From: Petrolisthes cinctipes
Lineage: Eukaryota; Arthropoda; Malacostraca; Decapoda; Porcellanidae
DNA: 64,000 nt
Reading direction: 5' to 3'
Assembly: GCA_033782935.1 (NCBI GenBank)
Contig: JAWQEG010001234.1
Location: forward strand, 64,501 to 128,500
The translations under genes were made by a program, and so were the position numbers. Of this stretch, positions 42,850 to 56,459 are shown piece after piece. The notes beneath the pieces were generated by a model. It saw only the letters and a list, made by a program, of their open reading frames with translations, ran no database searches and had not been told where the DNA came from. Positions within the stretch are counted from its first letter, which is position 1. Each line of letters opens with the position of its first letter.

Positions 42850-43739
42850 TAATGACACACACCTCATAAATGACTTGATATTTACAGTCCAAGCGCTGTA
42901 ATGACTCCCACACACTCCATGAATGACTGATGATATATACAGTCCAAGCACTGTAATGACACCCACACACCCACCACCCTATGCATGATTGTTGATATTT
43001 ACAGTCCAATCACAGTAATGACACCCACACACCCACCACCCTATAAATGACTGCTGATATTTCCAGTCCAATCACTGTAATGATGCCAACTCACACACCT
43101 ACCGATGAATGACTGTTGATATTTACAGTCCAACCACTGTAATAACAAACATCTCATAAGTGACTTGATATTTACAGTCCTAGCAAGGTAATGACTCACA
43201 CACCCACACACCCCATGAATGACTGTTGATATTTACAGTCTAAGCACTGATATGACATCCACACACCCACAACCCCATGAATGACTGTTGATATTTACAG
43301 TCCAAGCACTGTATTGACAACCATGCACCCCATGAATGACTGTTGATATTTACAGTCCAAGCACTTATGACACAAACACCCCATGAATGACTGTTGATAT
43401 TTACAGTCCAAGCACTGTAATGACACCCACACACCCACCACCCCATTAATAACTATTGATATTTACAGTCCAAACACTGTATTGACACCCACACACCCCA
43501 TGAATGACTGTTGATATTTACAGTCTAAGCACTGTTATGACACCAACACACCCACAACCCCATAAATGACTGTTGATATTTGCAGTCCAAGCACTGTAAT
43601 AAAACCCACTCACCCCATGAATGACTGTTGATATTTACAGTCCAAGCACTGTAATGACACCCGCACACCCACCACCCCATGAATGATTGTTGATATTTAC
43701 AGTCCAAGCACTGTAATGACACCCACACACCCACCACCC

Positions 43740-46101
43740 CATGAATTACTGTTGATATTTACAGTCCAAACACTGTAATGACACCAACACACTTACAACC
43801 CTATGAATGCCTATTGGCATTTATAATCCAAGCACTGTAATGACACCCACACACTCACCACCTCATGAATGACTGTTGATATTTACTGTCCAAGCACTGT
43901 AATGACATACACACCCCATGAATGACTGTTGATATTTACAGTCCAAGTACTGTAATAATACACACCCCATGATTGAATTTTGATATTTACAGTCCAAGCA
44001 CTATAATGACACACACACACTCACCACCCCATGAATGACTGTTGATATTTACAGTCCAAGCAGTGTAATGACATCCTCACAAACAACACTCCATGAATGA
44101 CGGTTGATATTTACAGTCCAAGCACTGTAATGACACCCACACCCCCACCACCCCATGAATGACTGTTGATATTTATAGTCCAAGCACTGTAATGACACAC
44201 AAACCCCATGAATGAATGTTGATTTTTACTGTCCAAGCACTGTAATGACACCCACACATCAACCACCCCATAATTGACTGTTGATATTTACAGTCCATGC
44301 ATTGTAATGACTCCCACACACCCCATGAATGACTGATGATATATACAGTCCAAGCACTGTAATAACAGCCACACACCCACCACCCCATAAATGACTGGTG
44401 ATATTTACAGTTCAAGCACTGTAATGACACCCACACACATACCACCCCATGAATGATTGTTGATATTTACAGTCCAAGCACTGTAATGGCACCCACACAC
44501 CCCATAAATGACTGTTGATATTTACAGTCCAAGCACTGTAATGCCAACCACCATCTCATTAATGACTGTTGATATTTACAGTCCAAGCACTGTAATGACA
44601 CCCACACACCCACCACCCCATGAATGACTGTTGATATTTACAGTCCAAGCACTTTAATGACCCCCCCACACCCAACACCCCGTTGATGACTTTATATTTA
44701 CAGTCCAAGCACTGTAATGACTCCCACACACCCACCACCCCTTTAATGACTGTTGATATATACAGTCCAAGCACTGTAATGACACCCACACACTCACCAC
44801 CCCATGAATGACTGTTGATATTTACAAACCAAGCACTGTAATGACACACACCTCATAAATGACTTGATATTTACAGTCCAAGCGCTGTAATGACTCCCAC
44901 ACACCCCATTAATGACTGATGATATATACAGTCCAAGCACTGTAATGACACCCACACACCCAACACCTCATGCATGATTGTTGATATTTACAGTCCAATC
45001 ACAGTAATGACACCCACACACCCACCACCCTATAAATGACTGCTGATATTTCCAGTCCAATCACTGTAATGATGCCAACTCACACACCACCCGATGAATG
45101 ACTGTTGATATTTACAGTCCAACCACTGTAATAACACACATCTCATAAATGACTTGATATTTACAGTCCTAGCAAGGTAATGACTCACACACCTACCACC
45201 CCATGAATGACTGTTGATATTTACAGTCCAAGCACCATAACGACACCCACACACCCAATACCACCTGAATGACTGTTGATAGTTACAGTCCAAGCACTGT
45301 AATGACACCCGCACATCAACCACCCCATGAATGACTGTTGATATTTACAGTCCAAGGACTGTAATGTCTCCTCCACACCCAACACCCAATGAATGACTTT
45401 ATATTTACAGTCCAAGCACTGTAATGACACCCACACACCCACCACCCCATGAATGACTGTTGGTATTTACAGTCCAAGCACTGTAATGCCCCCCACACAC
45501 CAAACACCCTATGAATGATTATTTATGTTTACAGTCCAAGCACTGTAAAGACACCCACACACCCCATGAATGACTGTTGATATTTAAAGTCTAAGCACTG
45601 ATATGACATCCACACACCCACAACCCCATGAATGACTGTTGATATTTACAGTCCAAGCACTGTATTGACACCCATGCACCCCATGAATGACTGTTGATAT
45701 TTACAGTTTAAGCACTGTTATGACAACCACACACCCACAACCCCATGAATGACTGTTGATATTTACAGTCCTAGCACTGTTATGACACCTACTCACCCCA
45801 ATAATTACTGTTGATATTTACAGTCCAAGCACTGTAATGACACCCACACACATACCACCCCATTAATGACTGTTGATATTTATAGTCTATGCACTGTTAT
45901 GACACCCACACACACACAACCCCATAAATAACTGTTGATATTTACAGTCCAAGGACTGTAATGATACCCACTCATCCCATAAATGACTGTTGATATTTAC
46001 AGTCCAAGCACAGTAATGACACCCATACACCCACCACCCCATGAATGATTGTTGATATTTACAGTCCAAGCACTGTAATGACACCCACACACCCACCACC
46101 C
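43740..46101 (+). repeat. 2.2-2.4-kb higher-order repeat, copy 2 (2,362 bp)
   Basis: Complete copy without the SINE. The site equivalent to the insertion lies near 44830 and reads straight through as CAAGCACTGTAATGACACAC. It contains the unit with ACAAACCCCAT (44202), the unit with GTTGATGACTTTATATT and the unit with ACACCCGCACATC. Confidence 0.88.
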
Positions 46102-48399
46102 CATGAATTACTGTTGATATTTACAGTCCAAGCACTGTAATGACACCAACACACTTACAACCCTATGAATACCTATTGACATTTATAATCCAAGCACTGT
46201 AATGACACCCACACACTCACCACCTCATGAATGACTGTTGATATTTACAGTCCAAGCACTGTAATGACACACACACCCCATGAATGACTGTTGATATTTA
46301 CAGTCCAAGTACTGTAATAATACACACCCCATGATTGACTTTTGATATTTACAGTCCAAGCACTATAATGACACACACACTCACCACCCCATGAATGACT
46401 GTTGATATTTACAGTCCAAGCAGTGTAATGACATCCTCACACCCAACACTCCATGAATGACGGTTGATATTTACAGTCCAAGCACTGTAATGACACCCAC
46501 ACACCCACCACCCCATGAATGACTGTTGATATTTACAGTCCAAGCACTGTAATGACACACAAACCCCACAAATGAATGTTGATTTTTACTGTCCAAGCAC
46601 TGTAATGACACCCACACATCAACCACCCCATAATTGACTGTTGATATTTACAGTCCATGCATTGTAATTACTCCCACACACCCCATGAATAACTGATGAT
46701 ATATACAGTCCAAGCACTGTAATAACAGCCTCACACCCACCACCCCATAAATGACTGGTGATATTTACAGTTCAAGCACTGTAATGACACCCACACACAT
46801 ACCACCCCATGAATGATTGTTGATATTTACAGTCCAAGCACTGTAATGGCACCCACACACCCCATAAATGACTGTTGATATTTACAGTCCAAGCACTGTA
46901 ATGCCACCCACCATCTCATTAATGACTGTTGATATTTACAGTCCAAGCACTGTAATGACACCCACACACCCACCACCCCATGAATGACTGTTGATATTTA
47001 CAGTCCAAGCACTTTAATGACACCCCCACACCCAACACCCCGTTGATGACTTTATATTTACAGTCCAAGCACTGTAATGACTCCCACACACCCACCACCC
47101 CTTTAATGACTGTTGATATATACAGTCCAAGCACTGTAATGACACCCACACACTCACCACCCCATGAATGACTGTTGATATTTACAAACCAAGCACTGTA
47201 ATGACACACACCTCATAAATGACTTAATATTTACAGTCCAAGTGCTGTAATGACTCCCACACACCCCATGAATGACTGATGATATATACAGTCCAAGCAC
47301 TGTAATGAGACCCACACACCCACCACCTCATGCATGATTGTTGATATTTCCAGTCCAATCACTGTAATGATGCCAACTCACACACCACCCGATGAATGAC
47401 TGTTGATATTTACAGTCCAACCACTGTAATAACACACATCTCATAAATGACTTGATATTTACAGTCCTAGCAAGGTAATGACTCACACACCTACCACCCC
47501 ATGAATGACTGTTGATATTTACAGTCCAAGCACCATAACGACACCCACACACCCAATACCACCTGAATGACTGTTGATAGTTACAGTCCAAGCACTGTAA
47601 TGACACCCGCACATCAACCACCCCATGAATGACTGTTGATATTTACAGTCCAAGGACTGTAATGTCTCCACTACACCCAACACCCAATGAATGACTTTAT
47701 ATTTACAGTCCAAGCACTGTAATGACACCCACACACCCACCACCCCATGAATGACTGTTGATATTTACAGTCCAAGCACTGTAATGCCCCCCACACACCC
47801 AACACCCTATGAATGATTATTTATGTTTACAGTCCAAGCACTGTAAAGACACCCACACACCCCATGAATGACTGTTGATATTTACAGTCTAAGCACTGAT
47901 ATGACATCCACACACCCACAACCCCATGAATGACTGTTGATATTTACAGTCCAAGCACTGTATTGACACCCATGCACCCCATGAATGACTGTTGATATTT
48001 ACAGTTTAAGCACTGTTATGACACCCACACACCCACAACCCCATAAATGACGGTTGATATTTACAGTCCTATCACTGTTATGACACCTACTCACCCCAAA
48101 AATTACTGTTGATATTTACAGTCCAAGCACTGTAATGACATCCACACACATACCACCCCATTAATGACTGTTGATATTTATAGTCTAAGCACTGTTATGA
48201 CACCCACACACACACAACCCCATAAATAACTGTTGATATTTACAGTCCAAGGACTGTAATGACAAACACTCATCCCATAAATGACTGTTGATTTTTACAG
48301 TCCAAGCACAGTAATGACACCCATACACCCACCACCCCATGAATGATTGTTGATATTTACAGTCCAAGCACTGTAATGACACCTACACACCCTCCACCC
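46102..48399 (+). repeat. 2.2-2.4-kb higher-order repeat, copy 3 (2,298 bp)
   Basis: Close to copy 2 but about 64 bp shorter. Most of the difference is one whole unit missing near 47345, where the unit with CAATCACAGTAATG present at ~45000 is skipped. It is also an empty site for the SINE (near 47190). Confidence 0.88.
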
Positions 48400-49680
48400 C
48401 ATGAATTACTGTTGATATTTACAGTCCAAGCACTGTAATTCCACCAACACACTCACAACCCCATGAATGCTTATTGACATTTATAATCCAAGCACTGTAA
48501 TGACACTCACACACTCACCACCTCATGAATGACTGTTAATATTTACAGTCCAAGCACTGTAATGACACACACCCCATGAATGACTGTTGATATTAACAGT
48601 TCAATCACTGTAACGACACCCACACACCCACCACCCCATGAATGACTGTTGATATTTACAGTCCAAGCACTGTAATGACACACACACTCCATAAATGAAT
48701 GTTGATTTTTACAGTCCAAGCACTGTAATGACACCCACACATCAATCACTCCATGAATGACTGTTGATATTTACAGTCCAAGCACTGTAATGACACACAC
48801 ACCCCATGAATGACTGTTGATATTTACAGTTTAAGCACTGTAATGACACCCACACACCCACCATACCATAAACGATGGTTGATATTTACAGTCCAAGCAA
48901 TGTAAAAACAAACACACTCCATATATGACGGTTGATATTTACAGTCCAAGCACTGCAATGACACCAACACACCCACCACCCCATGAATGACTGTTGATAT
49001 TTACAGTCCAATCACTGTAATGACACCCACACACCCCATGAATTACTGTTGATATTTACAGTCCAAGCACTGTATTGACACCCACACACCCACCAACCCA
49101 TGAATAACTGTTGATATTTACAGTCCAAGGACTGTAAGGACTCCCACACACCCACCACACCATGAATGACTGCATATATTTACAGTCTAAACACTGTAAT
49201 GACACTCACACACCCCATAAATGACTGTTGATATTTACAGTCCAAACACTGTAATGACACCCACACACCCACCACCCCATTAATGACTGTTGATATTACC
49301 AGTCCAAGCAATGTAATGACAACCACATACACACTACCCCATGAATGACTGCTGATATTTACAGTCCAAGCATTGTAATAACACCCACACACACACCACA
49401 TAATAAATGACTGTTGATATTTACAATCCAAGCACTCGAATGACACCCACACACCCACAACCCCAAGCACTGTAATGACACCCACACACACACCACCCCA
49501 TGAATGACTGTTGATTTTTACAATCCTAGCACTCAAATGATACCAACACACCCACCACCCAATGAATGACTGTTGATATTTACTGTTTAAGAACTGTAAT
49601 GACACCCTTTTACCCACTAACCTATGAATGACTGTTGATATTTACAGTCCAAGCACTGTAAGGACACCCACACACACACC
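48400..49680 (+). repeat. Partial continuation of the 2.3-kb repeat into diverged units
   Basis: Begins with the same CATGAATTAC anchor, then leaves the higher-order pattern after a few hundred bases. It holds markers (TGCATATATTTACAG, a truncated unit at 49459, CACCCTTTTACCC) that reappear about 9,870 bp downstream at 58270-59550. No gene is visible. Confidence 0.75.
49459..49470 (+). repeat. Truncated unit lacking the front of the core
   Basis: The C/A tail runs straight into CCCCAAGCACTG, so about 25-28 bases (TGAATGAC to ACAGTC) are missing. The same scar is found at 59331-59340 and 60171-60180. It is a useful marker of shared descent. Confidence 0.85.
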
Positions 49681-52600
49681 ACCCCATGAATGACTGTTGA
49701 TTTGTACAATCCAAGCACTCTAATGATACCAACACACCCACCACCCAATGAATGACAGTTGATATTTACAGTCCAAGCACTGTAATGACACCCACACACC
49801 CACAACCACATGAATGATTGTTGATATTTACAGTCCAAGCATTGTAATGACACCAACACACCCTCCACTCCATGAATGACTGTTGATGTTTACAGCTAAA
49901 GCACTGTAATTACACCCACACACAAACCACCTATAAATGACTGTTGATATTTAGAGTCCAAACATTGTAATGACACAGACACAATTACCACCCCTTGAAT
50001 GACTGTTGATGTTTACAGTTAAAGCACTGTAATGACACCCACACACTCACCACCCCATGAATGACTGTTGATATTACCAGTCAAAGCACTGTAATGACAA
50101 CCACATACCCACCACTCTATGAATGACTGTTGATATTTACAGTCCATGCACTGTAATTACCCCCTCACACAAACCACCCCAGGAATGACTGTTGATATTT
50201 ACAGTCCAAGCACTGAAATGACACCTACATACCCACCTACCAATGAATGACTTTTGATATTTACAGTCCAATCAATGTAATGACACCAACACACACCCCC
50301 ACTCCATGAATGACTGTTGATATTTGCAGTCCTAGCACTGTAATCACACCCACACCATCACCACCCCATGTATGACTGTTGATATTTACAGTCCAATTAC
50401 TGTAATGATACCAACACACCCCCGACCACATAAATAACTATTGATATATACAGTCTAAGCACTGTAATGACACCTACACATCCACCATCCCATGAATGAC
50501 TGTTGATATTACCAGTCCAAGCACTGTAATGACAACCACATACCCACCACCCTATGAATGACTGTTGAAATTTACAGTTCAAGCACTGTAATGACACCCA
50601 CACACCCAACACCCCATGAATGACTTTTGATATTTACAATCCAAGCACGGTAATGACACCAACACACCCACCACCGCATAAATGTCTCTTGATATTTACA
50701 GTCCAAAAACTGTAATGACGCCCACACATCCACCACCTTATTAATGACTGTTGATATTACCAGTCCAAACAATGTAATGACAACCACATACCAACCACCC
50801 CATAAATGACTGTTGATATTTACAGTCCAAGCACTGTAAAGACACCAACACACCCACCACCCCATGAATGACTGTTGATATTTACAATCAAAGCACTGTA
50901 ATGACACCAACATACCCACCACCCCATGAATGACTGTTGATATTTACAGTCCAAGCACTGTAATGACGCCCACACATCCACCAACCCATTAATGACTGTT
51001 GATATTACGAATCCAAGCTCTGTAATAACAACTACATACCAACCACCTCATGAATGACTGTTAATATTTTCAGTCCAAGCACTGTAATGACACCCACTCA
51101 TCCACCACCCCATGAATGACTGTTCATATTACCAGTCAAAGCACTGTAATGACAACCACATACCCACCACTCTATGAATGACTGTTGATATTTACAGTCC
51201 AAGCATTGTAATGACAACCACACACCCACAACCCCATGAATGACTGTTGATATTTACAATCCAAGCAATATAATGACACCATCACACCCACCACCCCATG
51301 AATGATTGTTAATATTTACAGTCCAAACACTGTAATGACACCCACACACCCACCAGCCCTTGAATGACTGTTGATATTTACAGTCCAAGCAATAAAATGA
51401 CACCCACACACCTACCACCCTATAAATGACTGTTGAAATTTCCATGCCGAACAATGTAATGATACCCACACACCAATTACCCCATGAATGACTGTTGATA
51501 TTTACAGCCCAAGCACTGTAATGACACCTACACACCCACCATCCCATGAATGACTGTTGATATTTACAGACCAAGCAATGTAATGAAACCCACACATCCA
51601 CCACCCCATGAATGACTATTGATATTGACAGTCCAAGCACTCTAGTTACACAAACACACCCACCACCCCATAAATGACTGTTGATATTTACATTCCAAGC
51701 ACTGTAATGACACCGACACACTCACCACCTCCTATATGACTGTTGATGTTTACAGTCCAAGCACTGTAATGACACTCACCACCCTATAAATGACTGTTGA
51801 TATTTACAGTCCATGCTTTGTAATTACCCCCTCACACAAACCACCCCATGAATGAATGTTGATATTTACAGTCCAAGCACTGTAATGACACCCACACACC
51901 CACCACCCCATGAATGACTCTTGATATTTACAGTCCAACCACTGTAATGACACCCACATACCACCACCCCATATTTGACTGTTGATGTTTACAGTCCAAG
52001 CACTGCAATGACACCCACCACCCTATGAATGACTGCTGATATTTACAGTCCAATGACTGTAATTACCCCCTCACACAAACCACCCCAGGAATGACTGTTG
52101 ATATTTACAGTCCAAGCATTGTAATGACACCCACACACCAACCACCCGATGAATGACTCTTGATATTTACAGTCCAACCACTGTAATGACACGCATATAC
52201 CACCACCCTATAAATGACAGTTTAAATTTACAGTCCAAGCACTGTAATGACACCCACACACCAACTACCTCATAAATGACTTTTGATATTTACAGTCCAA
52301 GCACTGTAATGACACCCACACATCCACCACCCCATGAATGAAAGTTGATATTACCAGTCCAAGCACTGTAATGACAACCACATACCCACCACCCCATGAA
52401 TGACTGTTGAAATTTTCAGTCCGAACAATGTAATGACACCCACACACCAACCACCCCATGAATGACTGTTGATATTTACAGTCCAAGCACTGTAATGACA
52501 CCTAAACACCCACCACCCCATTAATGACTGTTGATATTTACAGACCGAGCAATGTAATGAAACCCACACATCCACAAGCCGATGAATGACTATTGATATT

Positions 52601-52919
52601 GACAGTCCAAGCACTCTAATGACACCAACACACCCACCACCCCATAAATGACAGTTGATATTTACATTCCAAGCACTGTAATGACACCGACACACTCACC
52701 ACCCCATATATAACTGTTGATGTTTACAGTCCAAGCACTGTAATGACACCCACCACCCTATGAATGACTGTTGATATTTACAGTCCATGCACTGTAATTA
52801 CCGCCTCACACAAACCACCCCATGAAAGACTGTTGATATTTACAGTCCAAGAACTGTAATGACACCCACACACCCGCCACCCCATGAATGACTCTTGATA
52901 TTTACCGTCCAACAACTGT
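49681..52919 (+). repeat. Diverged units with the TTACCAG variant
   Basis: Units are strongly diverged, and many have TATTACCAGTCC in place of TATTTACAGTCC. On the minus strand this change removes the TAA that normally interrupts one frame. That is why spurious open frames here reach 116-155 codons (for example 51254-51721). Several blocks recur near 59.7-62.8 kb. No gene is supported. Confidence 0.78.
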
Positions 52920-53510
52920 AATGACACCCACATACCACCACCCCATAAATGACAGTTTAAATTTACAGTCCAAGCGCTGTAATGACACCTACACACCAAC
53001 CACCCAATGAATTACTATTAATATTTACAGTCCAAACACTGTAATGACCCCCACACACCCACCCACCCCTTGAATGACTGTTGATATTTACAGTCCTAGC
53101 ACTGTAATGACACCCACCACCTTATGAATGACCGTTGATATTTACAATCCATGCACTGTAATTACCATCTCACACAAACCACCCCTTGAATGACTGTTGA
53201 TATTTACAGTCCAACCACTGTAATGACACCCACATACCACCACCCCATAAATGACAGTTTAAATTTACAGTCCAAGCGCTGTAATGACACCTACACACCA
53301 ACCACTCAATGAATTACTATTAATATTTACAGTCCAAACACTGTAATGACCCCCACACACCCACCCACCCCTTGAATGACTGTTGATATTTACAGTCCTA
53401 GCACTGTAATGACACCCACCACCTTATGAATGACCGTTGATATTTACAGTCCATGCACTGTAATTACCATCTCACACAAACCACCCCATGAATGACTGTT
53501 GATATTTACA
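52920..53510 (+). repeat. 302-bp tandem duplication
   Basis: Marker units recur at a 302-bp offset (52921 and 53223): one with ACATACCACCACC and GACAGTTTAAATTTACAG, then AAGCGCTG, then ACCCCCACACACCC, then the unit with TTACCATCTCACAC. The two copies differ at only a few bases, so this is a recent local event. Outer limits are approximate. Confidence 0.82.
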
Positions 53511-53589
53511 GTCCAAACACTGTAATGACCCCCACACACCCACCCACCACTTAAATGACTGTTGATATTTACAGTCCAAGCACTGTAAT

Positions 53590-54660
53590 GACACTCACAC
53601 ACCCACCACCCTATGAATGACTTTTGAAATTTCCAGTCCGGATAATGTAATGACGCCCACACACCCACCACCCCTTGAATGACTGTTGATATTTACAGTC
53701 CAAGCACTGTAATGACACCCACACACCCACCACCCCATGAATGACTATTGATAATTTTAGTCCAAACACTGCAATGACACCCACGCACCAACCACACCAC
53801 GAATGATTGTTGATATTTACAGTCCGAGCACTGTAATGACACCCACACACCCATAACACCCCATGAATGACTGTTGATATTTCCAGTCCAAGCACTAAAA
53901 TGACACCCACACACCCACCACCCCATGAATGACTGTTGATATTTACAATCCAAGCACTGTAATGACACCCACCACCTTATGAATGACTGTTGATATTTAC
54001 AGTTCATGCACTGTAATTACCCTCTCACACAAACCACCCCATGAATGACTGTTGATATTTACAGTCCAAGCACTGTAATGACACCCACACACTCACCACC
54101 CCATTAATGACTCTTGATTTATAGAGTCCAACCACTGTAATGACACCCACATACCCCCACCCCATCAATGAGAGTTTAAATTTACAGCCCAAGCACTGTA
54201 ATGACACCCACACACCAACCACCCCATGAATGACTATTGATATTTACAGTCCAAGCACTGTAATGACACCCACACATCCACCACCCCATAAATGACTGTT
54301 GATATTACCAGTCCAAGCACTGTAATCAAACAACATACCGACCACCCCATGAATGACTGTTGATATTTACAGTCCAAACACTGTAATGACCCCCACACAC
54401 CCACCCACCCCTTGAATGACTGATGATATTACAGTCCAAGCACTGTAATGACACTCACACACCCACCACCCTATGAATGACTTTTGAATTTTCCAGTCCG
54501 GATAATGTAATGACGCCCACACACCCACCACCCCTTGAATGACTGTTGATATTTACAGTCCAAGCACTGTAATGACACCCACACACCCACCACCCCATGA
54601 ATGACTATTGATATTTTTAGTCTAAACACTGTAATGACACCCATGCACCAACCACACCAT
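53590..54660 (+). repeat. Repeated block with 860-bp spacing (TCCGGATAATG marker)
   Basis: The rare marker TCCGGATAATG followed by GACGCCCAC occurs at 53641 and 54501, with similar flanks each time. It recurs at 63111 and 63909, so the block and its partial duplication exist in two places about 9.5 kb apart. Limits are approximate. Confidence 0.7.
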
Positions 54661-54689
54661 GAATGACTGTTGATATTTACAGTCCGAGC

Positions 54690-56160
54690 ACTGTAATGAC
54701 ACCCACACACCCACCACCCCTTTAATGACTGTTGATATATACAGTTCATGCACTGTAATGACACCAACACACTCACCACCCCATGAATGACTGTTGATAT
54801 TTACAAACCAAGCACTGTAATGACACACACCTCATAAATAACTTGATATTTACAGTCCAAGCGCTGTAATGACTCCCACACACCCCATGAATGACCGATG
54901 ATATATACAGTCCAAGCACTGTAATGACACCCACACACCCACCACCCCATGAATGACTGTTGATATTTAAAGTCCAAGCACTTTAATGACACCCCTACAC
55001 CCAACACCCCATTGATGACTTTATATTTACAGTCCAAGCACTGTAATGACACCCACACACCCACCACCCCTTTAATGACTGTTGATATATACAGTCCAAG
55101 CACTGTAATGACACCCACACACTCACCACCCCATGAATGACTGTTGATATTTACAAACTAAGCACTGTAATGACACACACCTCATAAATGACTTGATATT
55201 TACAGTCCAAGCGCTGTAATGACTACCACACACCCCATGAATGACTGATGATATATACAGTCCAAGCACTGTAATGACACCTACACACCCACCACCCCAT
55301 GCATGATTGTTGATATTTACAGTCCAATCACAGTAATGACACCCACACACCCACCACCCTATAAATGACTGTTGATATTTCCAGTCCAATCACTGTAATG
55401 ATTCCAACTCACACACCACCCGATAAATGACTGTTGATATTTACAGTCCAACCACTGTAATAACACACATCTCATAAATGACTTGATATTTACAGTCCTA
55501 GCAAGGTAATGACTCACACACCTACCACCTAATGAATGACTGTTGATATTTACAGTCCAAGCACCATAACGACACCCACACACCCAATACCACCTGAATG
55601 ACTGTTGATAGTTACAGTCCAAGCACTGTAATGACACCCACACATCAACCACCCCATGAATGACTGTTGATATTAACAGTCCAAGGACTGTAATGACACC
55701 TCCACACCCAACACCCAATGAATGACTTTATATTTACAGTCCAAGCACTGTAATGACACCCACACACCCAACATCCCATGAATGACTGTTGATATTTACA
55801 GTCCAAGCACTGTAATACCCCCCACAAACCCAACACCCTATGAATGATTATTTATATTTACAGTCCAAGCACTGTAAAGACACCCACACACCCCATGAAT
55901 GACTGTTGATATTTACAGTCTAAGCACTGATATGACATCCACACACCCACAACCCCATGAATGACTGTTGATATTTACAGTCCAAGCACTGTATTGACAC
56001 CCATGCACCCCATGAATGACTGTTGATATTTACAGTTTAAGCACTGTTATGACACCCACACACCCACAACCCCAAGAATGACTGTTGATATTTACAGTCC
56101 TAGCACTGTTTTGACACACACTCACCCCAAAAATTACTGTTGATATTTACAGTCCAAGCA
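54690..56160 (+). repeat. Displaced, partial copies of the 2.3-kb repeat
   Basis: This stretch carries the marker order of 44.6-46 kb: TTTACAAACCAAGC, then TGACACACACCTC, then AAGCGCTG, then TGATGATATATACAG. The first part is present twice in tandem, with TTTACAAAC near 54801 and 55151. It is another empty site for the SINE (near 54815 and 55165). It shows that pieces of the 2.3-kb repeat were copied into the diverged domain. Confidence 0.75.
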
Positions 56161-56459
56161 CTGTAATGACACCCACATACCACCACCCCATAAATGACAG
56201 TTTAAATTTACAGCCCAAACACTGTAATGACACCCACACACCAACCACCCTTTTGAATGACTGTTGATATTTACAGTCCAAGCACTGTAATGACACCCAC
56301 CACCCCATGAATGACTATTGATATTTTTAGTCTAAACACTGTAATGACACCCATGCACCAACCACCCCATGAATGACTGTTGATATTTACAGTCCGAGCA
56401 CTGTAATGACACCGACACACCCACCATGCCCCATGAATGACTGTTGATATTTCCAGTCC

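Larger units (their letters stand above)
42639..42850 (-). mobile_element. tRNA-derived SINE-like insertion
   Basis: This ~212-bp stretch is the only non-satellite DNA in the window and is visibly richer in G and C. Read on the minus strand it starts with CCCTGGC directly before an A box (TAGTACAGTGG). A possible anticodon-like stem-loop follows, then a B box (GATCGAGCC), then a ~140-bp unrelated body ending in CCCTGCAACTTTA. A tRNA-like head with a non-tRNA body is the hallmark of a tRNA-derived SINE. There is no poly-A tail and no T-run terminator at the 3' end. The edges come from matching empty sites, for example CAAGCACTGTAATGAC near 44830. Any target-site duplication is at most 2-3 bp (GT). 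I cannot name the family; a degenerate element of another class with a captured tRNA-like end is possible. Confidence 0.75.
41541..43739 (+). repeat. 2.2-kb higher-order repeat, copy 1 (with SINE)
   Basis: The anchor CATGAATTAC, followed by units with ACACACTTACAACC and ATGCCTATTG, recurs at 43740, 46102 and 48400. This copy is 2,199 bp long including the ~212-bp insert. Compared with copies 2 and 3 it lacks several units corresponding to about 45193-45560. Confidence 0.85.

Noticed and set aside
49180..49617. 145-codon minus-strand frame
   Set aside because: Repeat read-through as above. It spans a truncated unit at 49461 that happens to keep the frame open.
51254..51721. 155-codon open frame on the minus strand, the longest in the window, as a possible cysteine/tryptophan-rich protein
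   Set aside because: The translation is the same three-frame rotation of the 62-bp unit seen everywhere. It is long only because local variants lost the periodic TAA. There is no codon-bias or conservation evidence for coding.
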